Shown piece after piece: positions 17,725 to 25,527 of a DNA stretch of 64,000 nt. Source of the DNA: Pseudobutyrivibrio ruminis (lineage in GTDB: Bacteria > Bacillota > Clostridia > Lachnospirales > Lachnospiraceae); contig SVES01000009.1 in NCBI GenBank assembly GCA_015057305.1, positions 1-64,000 of the forward strand, read 5' to 3'. The notes under the pieces were generated by a model, which was given only the letters and a program-made list of their open reading frames with translations, did not search any database and was not told the origin of the DNA. The first letter of the stretch is position 1. Each line of letters begins with the position of its first letter. Position numbers and translations under genes: made by a program.

Positions 17725-17733
17725 TAAGCCTCC

Positions 17734-18429
17734 TTAAACAGTAACAACTGTTCCATTAAATTTTCCAGAAATAGCCTTTACAATTGAATCTTCTTCATTT
17801 AATGAAAATACATACATTGGCATCTTCTGCTCCATAGCAATTACAGAAGCTGTCATATCAACAACCTGAAGCTTTTTGTCTATAACTTCTCCAATGCTAA
17901 TTTCATCATAACGCTTTGCGTCTGGATTTTTTGCAGGGTCACTATCGTAAACCCCGTCGATTGATTTAGCAAGAAGAATGACCTCTGCTTCTATTTCTAC
18001 AGCTCTAAGTACTGTTGCTGTATCTGTTGAAAAATAAGGATGTCCTGTGCCACCTGCAAAGAATACAACCATATTTCTTTCAAAATATTTATTCGCTCTA
18101 TCCTTAGAATAAAGCTTTGAGCAGTTTCCGCACTCAAATGGTGTAAGAACTGCAGTCTTCATGCCGGCTGCTCTAAATATTTCTGAAACATAAATGCAGT
18201 TCATAACTGTAGCAAGCATTCCAATCTGATCAGCCTTTGTTCTGTCGATGTTTTCAGAAGATCTGCCTCTCCAGAAATTGCCACCGCCAATAACTACGCC
18301 AACCTGAACGCCATCATCAACAAGCTTTTTTACTTGTTTTGCTACCATCATGCAAGTAGCCTCATCAAATCCGAAGCCCTTATCTCCTGATAAAGCTTCA
18401 CCACTTAGCTTAAGTAATACTCTTTTCAT
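17734..18429 (-). CDS. pyrH: UMP kinase
   Basis: Phosphorylates UMP to UDP with ATP; bacterial enzymes are hexameric and allosteric. The 231 residues carry the amino-acid-kinase fold motifs RVLLKLSGEALSG at the N-terminus, VVIGGGNFWRGR, and the FAGGTGHPYFSTDTA segment. The stop is nine bases before frr. It normally follows tsf directly; here the deacetylase and bactofilin genes lie in between, and it starts 21 bases after the bactofilin stop. Confidence 0.97.
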   Translation of the reverse strand: MKRVLLKLSGEALSGDKGFGFDEATCMMVAKQVKKLVDDGVQVGVVIGGGNFWRGRSSENIDRTKADQIGMLATVMNCIYVSEIFRAAGMKTAVLTPFECGNCSKLYSKDRANKYFERNMVVFFAGGTGHPYFSTDTATVLRAVEIEAEVILLAKSIDGVYDSDPAKNPDAKRYDEISIGEVIDKKLQVVDMTASVIAMEQKMPMYVFSLNEEDSIVKAISGKFNGTVVTV

Positions 18430-18450
18430 TAATAAAAGTTCCTTTGCAAA

Positions 18451-19230
18451 TTAAATATTGAAAACGCTGTTAACATCAACGTCTGAGTAACTCTGTGAAC
18501 AGAAGCCCTCGATAACAGCACCATTATTAATCTGAACTGAACGAGATTTAATATTTCCCATAACAACTGCAGATGTATCAACTACAACAGGACCATTAAC
18601 ATCAATATCGCCCTTTACAGCTCCAGCGATAACTGCTGATGTTGCTGTGATATTTCCGATAATAACTGAGCCAACACCTACCTTAGCAGTACCTGTTGTA
18701 ACAACCTCGCCTTCAATCTTTGCTGCATCAGCAAAGAATTCTGAAGATGAAGAATTACCGTTAACCTTACCAGTAACAACAAGCTTACCATTACAAGCAA
18801 CATCACCAATGATTTCACCCTGAACTTCTATAGAGCCAACTGATTCTACATTACCTGTAACTCTCATTCCTCCAGTAATAACTGCATTTTCTTCTGAAAC
18901 TGCCTTATTTGTAGACTCAGCAGTATTTCCCATAACATCCATTGTCTTTGGTGCCTCCATTTTTGTTTCATTTTTTGTTTCGAAGAATGATTTCTTTTCT
19001 TCCTTTGGCTCTGCAGTAACTGCAGACTCTGTCTTGCTTTCAGCAACAGGTGTCTCGACCTTTTTTGTTACCTGCTCTAAAAGTCCATCAAGCTTATTAA
19101 GCTCTGACTCAACATCAATATCACCGTCTAAAGTATTGACCATAACTTCTTCAGTTGGTGTCTCTTCAACTCCAGCCATCTCATCTACAGCTTCATTGAA
19201 TGTCTCTGTGAATTCCTTAAAAAATCCCAT
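18451..19230 (-). CDS. Bactofilin-family polymer-forming protein
   Basis: Bactofilins self-assemble without nucleotide into filaments at the membrane and often place cell-wall enzymes. The first 110 or so residues are an acidic, low-complexity region (PTEEVMVNTLDGDIDVESE, many E, K, V, T). A bactofilin domain of short hydrophobic/glycine beta-helix turns follows at about 115-245, for example GSIEVQGEIIGDVACNGK and GAVKGDIDVNGPV. It lies 20 bases after the polysaccharide deacetylase and 21 before pyrH. The long N-terminal extension is unusual in size. A role with the neighbouring deacetylase in wall shape is inferred from context only. Confidence 0.85.
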   Translation of the reverse strand: MGFFKEFTETFNEAVDEMAGVEETPTEEVMVNTLDGDIDVESELNKLDGLLEQVTKKVETPVAESKTESAVTAEPKEEKKSFFETKNETKMEAPKTMDVMGNTAESTNKAVSEENAVITGGMRVTGNVESVGSIEVQGEIIGDVACNGKLVVTGKVNGNSSSSEFFADAAKIEGEVVTTGTAKVGVGSVIIGNITATSAVIAGAVKGDIDVNGPVVVDTSAVVMGNIKSRSVQINNGAVIEGFCSQSYSDVDVNSVFNI

Positions 19231-19250
19231 TACAAATCCTCCGCATTTAT

Positions 19251-20165
19251 TTATTGAACAACATTAACGTGATGTATAACTGTTGTCTCATCTGTAATTG
19301 GTAATATCATCGCTCCTTCAGCCTGTAAAGCTTCGATAAGACCAGGTAAAGCCTCTACAGTGGCATCCTTATTAGATGCATCATGTAGCAATACTACAGA
19401 CGTCTTGTATTTTACCACATCACTCATAACATTATCAATAATATCATCTGATGTAAATGCTATTGCTGTGGCATCACCCGCTACAACGTTCCAATCGTAA
19501 TATACTACACCTTGTTCATTTAAAAAATTAATGAGCTCTGATTTACTCACATTACTAACATTGTTACTGCTTCCACCTGGGAATCTATAGTATTTAGTAT
19601 CTACACCGGTCACATCAAGAATCAATTGATGGATTTTATTATAATCCTCAACAAAGGATTCCTTGGAAGCATATAGCTTGTCATAGGTGTGAACATAGGA
19701 ATGCATGCCAATGGTGTGGCCGTCCTCTACTATGCGCCTATATGCATCTCCATATTCTTCTACATCCTTACCAACCACAAAAAATGTAGCCTTAACATTA
19801 TAATCATCAAGAATATCTAGTATTTCTTCGGTATTCTCGCTAGGACCATCATCAAAGGTTAAATATACCTTCGGGATGTCTCCCTCAACAGCGTCATTAT
19901 CAATATCCTCAACTCTGTATACATCATCTAAATAACTGTCATCGACCATCTCATTAGAATCTGCAACATCTGTAGCTGTATAAACCTGTTGAGACAAAGC
20001 ATTTAATTGTCTTTGCAGTGAAAAAACCTCGTAAATCAAAAAGCTCAAGGCAGAAATCGTTACAAGCATAAAAACTAAAACCGTGGTAACAATGAATCTT
20101 TTCATTTTTGCCACTCTCTTACGTTTTGCCCTTTGCTTTTCAAGCTCTTCATTAGAATTTCCCAA
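19251..20165 (-). CDS. Membrane-anchored polysaccharide deacetylase (NodB fold)
   Basis: Predicted extracellular carbohydrate esterase family 4 enzyme, likely acting on peptidoglycan N-acetyl groups. A basic N-terminus and one hydrophobic helix (TTVLVFMLVTISALSFLIY) anchor it. The NodB domain at about 95-300 shows VYLTFDDGPSENT (catalytic Asp pair), HSYVH (metal histidines) and YRFPGGSSN. The start is TTG with GGGGAGG seven bases upstream; an ATG three bases further up is in another frame. It has its own extended -10 promoter just after the tsf terminator and is followed by the bactofilin gene. Confidence 0.9.
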   Translation of the reverse strand: MGNSNEELEKQRAKRKRVAKMKRFIVTTVLVFMLVTISALSFLIYEVFSLQRQLNALSQQVYTATDVADSNEMVDDSYLDDVYRVEDIDNDAVEGDIPKVYLTFDDGPSENTEEILDILDDYNVKATFFVVGKDVEEYGDAYRRIVEDGHTIGMHSYVHTYDKLYASKESFVEDYNKIHQLILDVTGVDTKYYRFPGGSSNNVSNVSKSELINFLNEQGVVYYDWNVVAGDATAIAFTSDDIIDNVMSDVVKYKTSVVLLHDASNKDATVEALPGLIEALQAEGAMILPITDETTVIHHVNVVQ

Positions 20166-20196
20166 AACATAACCTCCCCAGAAAAAATTCTCTTAT

Positions 20197-20205
20197 ATTT
20201 TAGCA
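20197..20205 (-). promoter_or_regulatory. Extended -10 promoter for the deacetylase gene
   Basis: Minus strand TGCTAAAAT (20205-20197) is a TGn extended -10 element; the -35 region 17 bases upstream is TTTATC, a weak match. It lies between the tsf terminator and the deacetylase ribosome binding site, where a new start is needed. Confidence 0.5.
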
Positions 20206-20229
20206 TATTGTAATCACAAGATAAAGTAT

Positions 20230-20262
20230 AAATAAATAAAGAGCCCACGAAATGTGGGCTCT
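20230..20262 (-). terminator. Terminator of rpsB-tsf
   Basis: Minus strand AGAGCCCAC (20262-20254), a five-base loop and GTGGGCTCT (20248-20240) make a perfect 9-bp stem followed by TTATTTATT. It lies 40 bases after the tsf stop and separates the rpsB-tsf unit from the deacetylase-bactofilin-pyrH unit. Confidence 0.9.
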
Positions 20263-20301
20263 AATAATTCTATGACTTTCAGTTATATCTTGTGAAAAGA
20301 A

Positions 20302-21231
20302 TTAAGCATTCATCTGTGCAGCAACCTCTGCAGCAAAATCCTCATTCTTCTTTTCAAGACCTTCACCAGTCTCAAAACGAACAAATCTCTTAACATTAAG
20401 TTTAGAACCTGTCTCCTTAGAAACCTGCTCTAAGTACTTAGCAACAGACTGCTTTCCATCCTCAGCCTTTACATAAACCTGGTCAAGTAAGCAGATTTCC
20501 TTAAGCTCTTTAGATACACGACCTTCAATCATGCCATTGATAACCTTCTCAGGCTTCTGTGACTCCTTAGGATCGTTCATAATCTGAGCAAGAAGGATTT
20601 CCTTCTCATGTGCAATGTATTCAGCTGATACTTCGTCACGTGATACATACTTAGGGTTAAGAGCTGCAATCTGCATAGCGATGTTTGTAGCTGCTTCCTT
20701 AGCTGCATCGCTTTCTGTGCCTTCCATATCAACGATAACACCAATACGTCCACCACCGTGAGTATAAGATACTACAAAGTCATCAGCAACAACCTTCTCA
20801 AAACGACGAAGAGAAAGCTTTTCACCGATTGTAGCAACCATTTCTACGTGTACATCATTAACTGTCTTTGATGAATCCTCTGCCCATGGCTGAGCTAATA
20901 ACTCATCGATAGTCTTAACATCAGACTTAAGAATCTGATTAGCAACCTTTTCTACATATGTCTGGAACTTTTCGTTCTTAGCAACGAAATCTGTCTCTGA
21001 GTTAACCTCAAGAACAACTGCTGTATTGCCTTCAACTACAACCTTGCAGATACCCTCTGCTGCGATACGAGATGCCTTCTTTTCAGCCTTAGCTGCACCG
21101 TTCTTACGAAGAAGCTCGAAAGCTGCATCCATATCACCATCGCACTCAGTGAGTGCCTTCTTACAATCCATCATACCTGCGCCAGACTGCTCGCGAAGGT
21201 CCTTTACCATTGCTGCTGTAATAGCTGCCAT
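20302..21231 (-). CDS. tsf: Elongation factor Ts
   Basis: EF-Ts is the nucleotide exchange factor for EF-Tu. The N-terminal UBA-like domain reads VKDLREQSGAGMMDCKKALTE, and the core has NSETDFVAKNEKF, whose TDFV contacts the EF-Tu nucleotide site. At 309 residues it is full length. It begins three bases after the rpsB stop, and a strong terminator follows it. Nothing is unusual. Confidence 0.98.
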   Translation of the reverse strand: MAAITAAMVKDLREQSGAGMMDCKKALTECDGDMDAAFELLRKNGAAKAEKKASRIAAEGICKVVVEGNTAVVLEVNSETDFVAKNEKFQTYVEKVANQILKSDVKTIDELLAQPWAEDSSKTVNDVHVEMVATIGEKLSLRRFEKVVADDFVVSYTHGGGRIGVIVDMEGTESDAAKEAATNIAMQIAALNPKYVSRDEVSAEYIAHEKEILLAQIMNDPKESQKPEKVINGMIEGRVSKELKEICLLDQVYVKAEDGKQSVAKYLEQVSKETGSKLNVKRFVRFETGEGLEKKNEDFAAEVAAQMNA

Positions 21232-21234
21232 AAA

Positions 21235-21972
21235 TTATGCCTCCTCTTCTGTATCAGCTGCTGCTGATTCCTCAGCAACTTCATTCATTTCACCCTGCTT
21301 TGCTTCGATAACAGCATCTGCCATCTTAGCAACGATAAGCTTAACTGCACGGATAGCATCATCATTACCTGGGATAACGTAATCAAGCTCATCAGGATCA
21401 CAGTTAGTATCACAAACACCTACAAGTGGAATACCAAGTGCATGTGCTTCCTGGATACAAATATGCTCTTTCTTAGGATCGATAACGAAGATAGCATCTG
21501 GAATACGCTTCATTTCCTTGATACCGCCAAGAACCTTTGTAAGCTTCTCCTGCTCCTTCTTAAGACCTGTAACTTCCTTCTTTGGAAGAAGATCAAATGT
21601 TCCATCAGCTTCCATCTTCTCGATTTCCTTAAGACGCTCAATTCTTGTCTGAACAGTCTTGAAGTTTGTAAGCATACCACCAAGCCATCTTTCATTTACG
21701 TAGAACATTCCACAACGCTCTGCCTCTGATGCGATTGCATCCTGAGCCTGCTTCTTTGTACCAACGAAAAGGATGTTACCACCCTGCTGTGCGATATCAA
21801 AGATAACATCGTAAGCATCATCTACCATACCTACAGACTTCTGAAGGTCGATAATGTGGATACCATTACGCTCTGTGTAGATATAAGGAGCCATTTTAGG
21901 GTTCCATCTACGTGTCTGATGTCCAAAGTGAACACCTGCCTCAAGTAACTGCTTCATTGAAATAACACTCAT
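21235..21972 (-). CDS. rpsB: Small-subunit ribosomal protein S2
   Basis: S2 joins the 30S subunit late and helps bind S1-like factors and mRNA. The 245 residues show [26 protein letters not shown]-like start (given here only in part: [13 protein letters not shown]) and [18 protein letters not shown]. It ends in an acidic tail ([13 protein letters not shown] type). It is preceded by its own promoter and a folded leader, and the motility operon ends just upstream as in B. subtilis. An AGGAGG ribosome binding site lies upstream. Confidence 0.98.
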   Translation of the reverse strand: MSVISMKQLLEAGVHFGHQTRRWNPKMAPYIYTERNGIHIIDLQKSVGMVDDAYDVIFDIAQQGGNILFVGTKKQAQDAIASEAERCGMFYVNERWLGGMLTNFKTVQTRIERLKEIEKMEADGTFDLLPKKEVTGLKKEQEKLTKVLGGIKEMKRIPDAIFVIDPKKEHICIQEAHALGIPLVGVCDTNCDPDELDYVIPGNDDAIRAVKLIVAKMADAVIEAKQGEMNEVAEESAAADTEEEA

Positions 21973-21999
21973 TTTAATACCTCCTGGTTTCTTTCTTCC

Positions 22000-22064
22000 G
22001 CATGATTCTACCTATCGAACACCCTGCCTACTATAGGTTGGGAACCAACGATAGTCCTCATGCG
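22000..22064 (-). ncRNA. Structured 5' leader of rpsB (predicted cis-regulatory RNA)
   Basis: Nested helices fold this leader: an outer stem CGCATGA/TCATGCG (22064-22058 with 22006-22000), a middle stem CTATCG/CGATAG (22054-22049 with 22017-22012) and an inner GTTGG-TTC-CCAAC hairpin. It lies between the promoter and the ribosome binding site of rpsB. Such leaders commonly bind the encoded ribosomal protein; S2 as ligand is inferred, and I did not compare it with a covariance model. Confidence 0.75.
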
Positions 22065-22085
22065 TGTATTTTCAACAGCCTTTAA

Positions 22086-22114
22086 ACTTTACCATAAACC
22101 TGAATATTGTGCAA
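22086..22114 (-). promoter_or_regulatory. Sigma-A promoter for rpsB-tsf
   Basis: Minus strand TTGCAC (22114-22109), a 17-base spacer and TAAAGT (22091-22086). It lies directly upstream of the folded rpsB leader and downstream of the last motility-operon gene. Confidence 0.6.
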
Positions 22115-22149
22115 TACATCTTATAAAATTTCCTTGAATTTTGCAGGGA

Positions 22150-22770
22150 TTATTCCTCTTTAGGAGGTGTAGTAGTGCGTCCCTCCTTGTTTACTAAAAG
22201 GGCTACTATATCATCATAGGTACTGCCCTGCTTAACATAAAAGGTTCCCGCCTGTATCTTGTTATCCATACCTATTCCAGTAATATATTGATTAAAATCA
22301 TCGGAAGAAGATACTAATCCAGCCTTATATAGATTATTTGAAACTGTGCCAGAGGATTCACCTCCACGGACTGTAAATGGCACATAAGTAATAGTATTAT
22401 CCGCTGAGGAATCTGATGCATCAACTGCCTTTGCTTCCTCTGATTCAAGGACATCCTTTACTTCTCCAGTTACATCTTCCGGCACCTGTTCTGTGTTGGT
22501 CTCATCATTGTTATCTAAAGAAGCATCAGTGGCTGCTTCACTGTTTGTTTCAGCCTCAGAAGCATCATTAGAATCCTTAGAACTATCAGTTTCATCTATA
22601 TTTTCTTCTGGCATTATCATTCCAAGCTCAGAAGCCCTTGCAATTATTTCTTCATCAGATAGTTCTTGTTTCGTAAAATTATTTTCACCAAAATAAAAAT
22701 TAATAGACAATAGTATGGTCGCAAATATTACACCAATCCCTATTCCTCTAAGATAGTATTTCAATCTCAT
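22150..22770 (-). CDS. Membrane protein with YceG/MltG-like N-terminal domain, no catalytic domain
   Basis: Function unknown. A basic start and one membrane helix (GIGIGVIFATILLSINFYF) are followed by an acidic Ser/Asp/Glu-rich stretch at about 50-115. The C-terminal domain (about 125-200) with VPFTVRGGESSGTVSNNLY, LVSSSDDFNQY and IQAGTFYV resembles the LysM-like N-terminal module of the MltG lytic transglycosylase family. The catalytic glutamate domain is missing: the protein ends at 206 residues against 330-400 for MltG. It is the last gene of the motility cluster, touching the previous stop. It may bind wall glycan around the flagellum, which is a guess. Confidence 0.65.
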   Translation of the reverse strand: MRLKYYLRGIGIGVIFATILLSINFYFGENNFTKQELSDEEIIARASELGMIMPEENIDETDSSKDSNDASEAETNSEAATDASLDNNDETNTEQVPEDVTGEVKDVLESEEAKAVDASDSSADNTITYVPFTVRGGESSGTVSNNLYKAGLVSSSDDFNQYITGIGMDNKIQAGTFYVKQGSTYDDIVALLVNKEGRTTTPPKEE

Positions 22771-23499
22771 TTATTTGCCCTCCTGATATAAACCAAGGAC
22801 AAATTTTACTTCTCCCAATCCACGTCCAAGCTTTTTAGCAATTTCAACCTCAGAAAGTCCTTCATCATGAAGTGTAAGTATTTCCAGGTTGTCATTTTGC
22901 CTATTCTTAGGTGCTTCGTCCACAAATTTTTCTGCCAGCGCTTCTGTAAAGGATACAAGTTCTGTTGACTCTTTAGCTTCGCTACTTTTTTCCTCAAGCT
23001 CCTTTCTAGATGCCTCTAGAGAAGCTATTTCCTCCTGTATCTCTTTTTCTCTATCCCGAAGTAAATCCATCTTTTTAGCAATTGAAGAATCAAGTGCCAC
23101 AAGAGTATCCTCTAATTCAGATAGTTTTTTTGTCATCTCAACAGTATCCTGCTTTTTTTCATTAAGCATTGAATACATAAATGTAACTTCTTTATGAGAC
23201 TTGTCTACAGATTCAAGAACTGTATCAGAATACTCGGAAATCTGTAGTATTTTATCATTAGTTTCCTTATCAGTTCTCCTATCCAGTTCTTCCATTGCCT
23301 CGTCTATAGTCTCAGAAAGCTTATCTTCCAAATCAACCTTGGCATCTGCCATTTTATTTTTAATTATTTCTTCTATTTGCTCTTTAGTAAGCTTCTGTAG
23401 ATTTTCTCTATCCTTCGAGGAAAGCTTTTCAGACACAAAAAAACTCCCAATACAAAAGGCTAACCCAATGATTAGGAGTACAATTTCAAGAATTGTCAT
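22771..23499 (-). CDS. SwrB-like (DUF6115-type) membrane coiled-coil protein
   Basis: One N-terminal membrane helix (TILEIVLLIIGLAFCIGSFF) is followed by about 160 residues of charged coiled coil. A C-terminal helix-turn-helix-like end follows: EILTLHDEGLSEVEIAKKLG and GRGLGEVKFVLGLYQ. This architecture and the place, between fliA and rpsB, match B. subtilis SwrB (YlxL), which promotes basal-body maturation and swarming. Sequence identity is not judged here. It is 242 residues and lies 18 bases after the preceding small gene. I think it is the SwrB counterpart, but that rests on order and architecture, not on alignment. Confidence 0.65.
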   Translation of the reverse strand: MTILEIVLLIIGLAFCIGSFFVSEKLSSKDRENLQKLTKEQIEEIIKNKMADAKVDLEDKLSETIDEAMEELDRRTDKETNDKILQISEYSDTVLESVDKSHKEVTFMYSMLNEKKQDTVEMTKKLSELEDTLVALDSSIAKKMDLLRDREKEIQEEIASLEASRKELEEKSSEAKESTELVSFTEALAEKFVDEAPKNRQNDNLEILTLHDEGLSEVEIAKKLGRGLGEVKFVLGLYQEGK

Positions 23500-23517
23500 T
23501 AAAATACCTCCTTTAAA

Positions 23518-23844
23518 TTATATCCGCATATCAAAGCTAGGGCTTGGTTTTTCGATAACCGTTCCATCCCCTTCAAGCTTTTGACCTTTCTTTACTTTAG
23601 GAGGTTTGCGTTTTTTATTTCCTTCATACCCTTGTCCATTACCCTCACGATCATAGCTATCCTCAGTTCTTTTAGCATTATACGTGTCATTAACTTGATG
23701 AGAACGTTGTTCCTGCTGCTTTACAACTGTGTCAGTCAAGGTAGCCTGTTGTGTAATAGGCTTTTGATCCTCATTTGCCTTCGTGTGGCTAATTTCATTG
23801 GTATTTTGAATCATCCCGTTAAAATTAATTGGACTAATTGACAT
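23518..23844 (-). CDS. Small hydrophilic motility-operon protein, unknown function
   Basis: Not recognised. The 108 residues are hydrophilic, Gln/Asn/Lys-rich and probably disordered, with no membrane helix or signal peptide. The start MSISPINFNGMIQNTNEIS and the C-terminal KKRKPPKVKKGQKLEGDG basic patch are the most distinctive parts; the N-terminus looks like those of small flagellar-operon proteins. A GGGAGG ribosome binding site precedes the ATG. It sits between fliA and the SwrB-like gene. It could be a flagellar chaperone, an exported protein or an assembly factor, and I cannot choose between these. Confidence 0.6.
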   Translation of the reverse strand: MSISPINFNGMIQNTNEISHTKANEDQKPITQQATLTDTVVKQQEQRSHQVNDTYNAKRTEDSYDREGNGQGYEGNKKRKPPKVKKGQKLEGDGTVIEKPSPSFDMRI

Positions 23845-23890
23845 AACATTCCCTCCCTAATGGAATTCATTCAATCAAAAATCACCAATC

Positions 23891-24655
23891 TTATTTTGTT
23901 AAAAGTCCCATATATTCCCCAAGAGTACCTCGCATCTTTTGAAGCGCCTTGGTGTGGAGCTGTGAAACTCTAGATTCTGAAACCTCTAATGCTGCACTAA
24001 TCTCCTTTAAAGTCATATCTTCATAATAATACAAAAGTATAACCTGCTTTTCTTTTTCTGTAAGCTTATCTAAGGCTTCTTTAAGTTTTTCCGAAAGCTC
24101 TTGCTTGGAAATATTGTCCTCTGGCTGAATAAAATGGGAATTATGCTCAGCTTCCATAACAGGCTCATTGCCTGCTTCCACAAATTCATTCAAGGAAACA
24201 ACATTTGTAACATTAAGCTGTGATTGCCATTTCAAAAATTCATCAGAAGAAATATTAAGTTCAGAAGCTATCTCGTCATCACTAGCACTATGACCTGTGC
24301 GGGCCTCAATTGTTTTGATGGCGTCATCAATCATTCTTTGACGCTGCCTAATAGTACGAGGAATCCAATCCATTTTTCTAATTTGGTCAAGAATTGAACC
24401 TCTAATTCTCAAACTAGCATATGTCTCAAATTTAACATCCTTGGCTAAATCAAACTTGTCTATAGCATCAATTAAGCCAAAAATACCATAGCTGCATAAA
24501 TCTTCGTATTCCACTGTATTGCCCAAATACATACAAAGACGTCCTGCAACAATTTTCACTAGCGGCGCGTATTCAAGAATTAATTGTTCTCTAAGCTCTG
24601 GTGAAGGATTTACCTTATATTTATCCCAAAGCTTTTCTCTGTCACCTGCCTTCAT
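23891..24655 (-). CDS. fliA: Flagellar sigma factor FliA (sigma-28/SigD)
   Basis: Directs RNA polymerase to late flagellar, motility and chemotaxis promoters. Region 2 shows EYEDLCSYGIFGLIDAIDKF and KFETYASLRIRGSILDQIRK; region 3 and the C-terminal region 4 helix-turn-helix (YEDMTLKEISAALEVSESRV) follow. The 254 residues are the normal length. It lies downstream of cheD within the motility cluster, as sigD does in B. subtilis, so its level depends on read-through of the long operon. The anti-sigma factor FlgM is not in the window. Confidence 0.96.
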   Translation of the reverse strand: MKAGDREKLWDKYKVNPSPELREQLILEYAPLVKIVAGRLCMYLGNTVEYEDLCSYGIFGLIDAIDKFDLAKDVKFETYASLRIRGSILDQIRKMDWIPRTIRQRQRMIDDAIKTIEARTGHSASDDEIASELNISSDEFLKWQSQLNVTNVVSLNEFVEAGNEPVMEAEHNSHFIQPEDNISKQELSEKLKEALDKLTEKEKQVILLYYYEDMTLKEISAALEVSESRVSQLHTKALQKMRGTLGEYMGLLTK

Positions 24656-24689
24656 TTATGCCCCCTTTAAATCTAGTAATCAGAAATGT

Positions 24690-24995
24690 TTAGCCTTCCT
24701 CTGATTCACTGGAATTTTCTTCTGTGGTAGCGACATCTTCCTCAGGCTCCTGTGGGCCAGGATTCTCAGAACCAACTGGTTCAATAGTATCATCAATTGA
24801 AACCGTTGGTTCAAGTGTCCTAAAGGAATAATCCAATATCATTTTAATGATAGTACCCATAACTAAAAATACGAGTACTACAATAAGTAATCTACTAACG
24901 AAAACAGAAAACTCTACCCTTTGTATAATTGAAACAACGCAGGAAATTAAAGCTGCAGAAAGTGTAATAATTACAGGTATAGGTTTAGTGTTCAT
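24690..24995 (-). CDS. Small two-helix membrane protein between cheD and fliA
   Basis: Function unknown. From the ATG at 24995 (101 residues) two hydrophobic segments (IPVIITLSAALISCVVSI and LLIVVLVFLVMGTIIKMIL) are followed by an acidic, proline-containing tail (EPVGSENPGPQEPEEDVATT and SSESEE). I prefer this ATG over the upstream TTG at 25007 because GGAGG lies five bases before it and would otherwise be coding. It is operonic with cheD and fliA. I cannot assign it to a named family. Confidence 0.65.
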   Translation of the reverse strand: MNTKPIPVIITLSAALISCVVSIIQRVEFSVFVSRLLIVVLVFLVMGTIIKMILDYSFRTLEPTVSIDDTIEPVGSENPGPQEPEEDVATTEENSSESEEG

Positions 24996-25022
24996 TCGTT
25001 CCTCCAACCACTTATATATATT

Positions 25023-25511
25023 TTAAATAATCTTAAGCTCTTTGCCAACAGATTTTATATAGTATTCGCCAGTTTCACTATATATTTCTACTGTACGACC
25101 ATAATTCAAGCCACAATCCTCAGAAACAAGCCTTATTCCCAGCTGTTTCAGCTTAGCTCTTGAAGCTTCAGCATTTCTCTCGCCAACATTAATTCCAGCT
25201 GCAGAAGCTCCTGGCATTTCAAACATTTTTGCCCCGCCAGCGATTTTAGCAACCAGTCTCGCCTTATTTGCACCCGCTTTAATCATATCATCATAAAGCT
25301 TTTGAATTCCTGTATCAGCAAACTTGGCAATATTTGAATTATTTCTTATGGCTGTACTATCTGGAAGCATTACGTGAGCAAGTCCAGTAATCTTAGTAGA
25401 TGGATCATATAACGCAATACCGATACATGAACCTAACCCAATAGTGGTAAGATTATCTGGAGCTTTGCATACCTTCAGATCGGCCATGCCGACTTTAATC
25501 ATCTGCCCCAT
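25023..25511 (-). CDS. cheD: Chemoreceptor glutamine deamidase CheD
   Basis: Deamidates glutamines on chemoreceptors and activates CheC as a CheY-P phosphatase. The catalytic Cys29 is in GLGSCIGIALYDP and the His46 in LAHVMLP. The GGAKMFEM segment and the INVGERNAEASRAKL helix are also conserved. At 162 residues it is normal. It follows cheC with 16 bases between, the usual Firmicutes pair. Confidence 0.96.
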   Translation of the reverse strand: MGQMIKVGMADLKVCKAPDNLTTIGLGSCIGIALYDPSTKITGLAHVMLPDSTAIRNNSNIAKFADTGIQKLYDDMIKAGANKARLVAKIAGGAKMFEMPGASAAGINVGERNAEASRAKLKQLGIRLVSEDCGLNYGRTVEIYSETGEYYIKSVGKELKII

Positions 25512-25527
25512 CTATTTTTCACACTCC

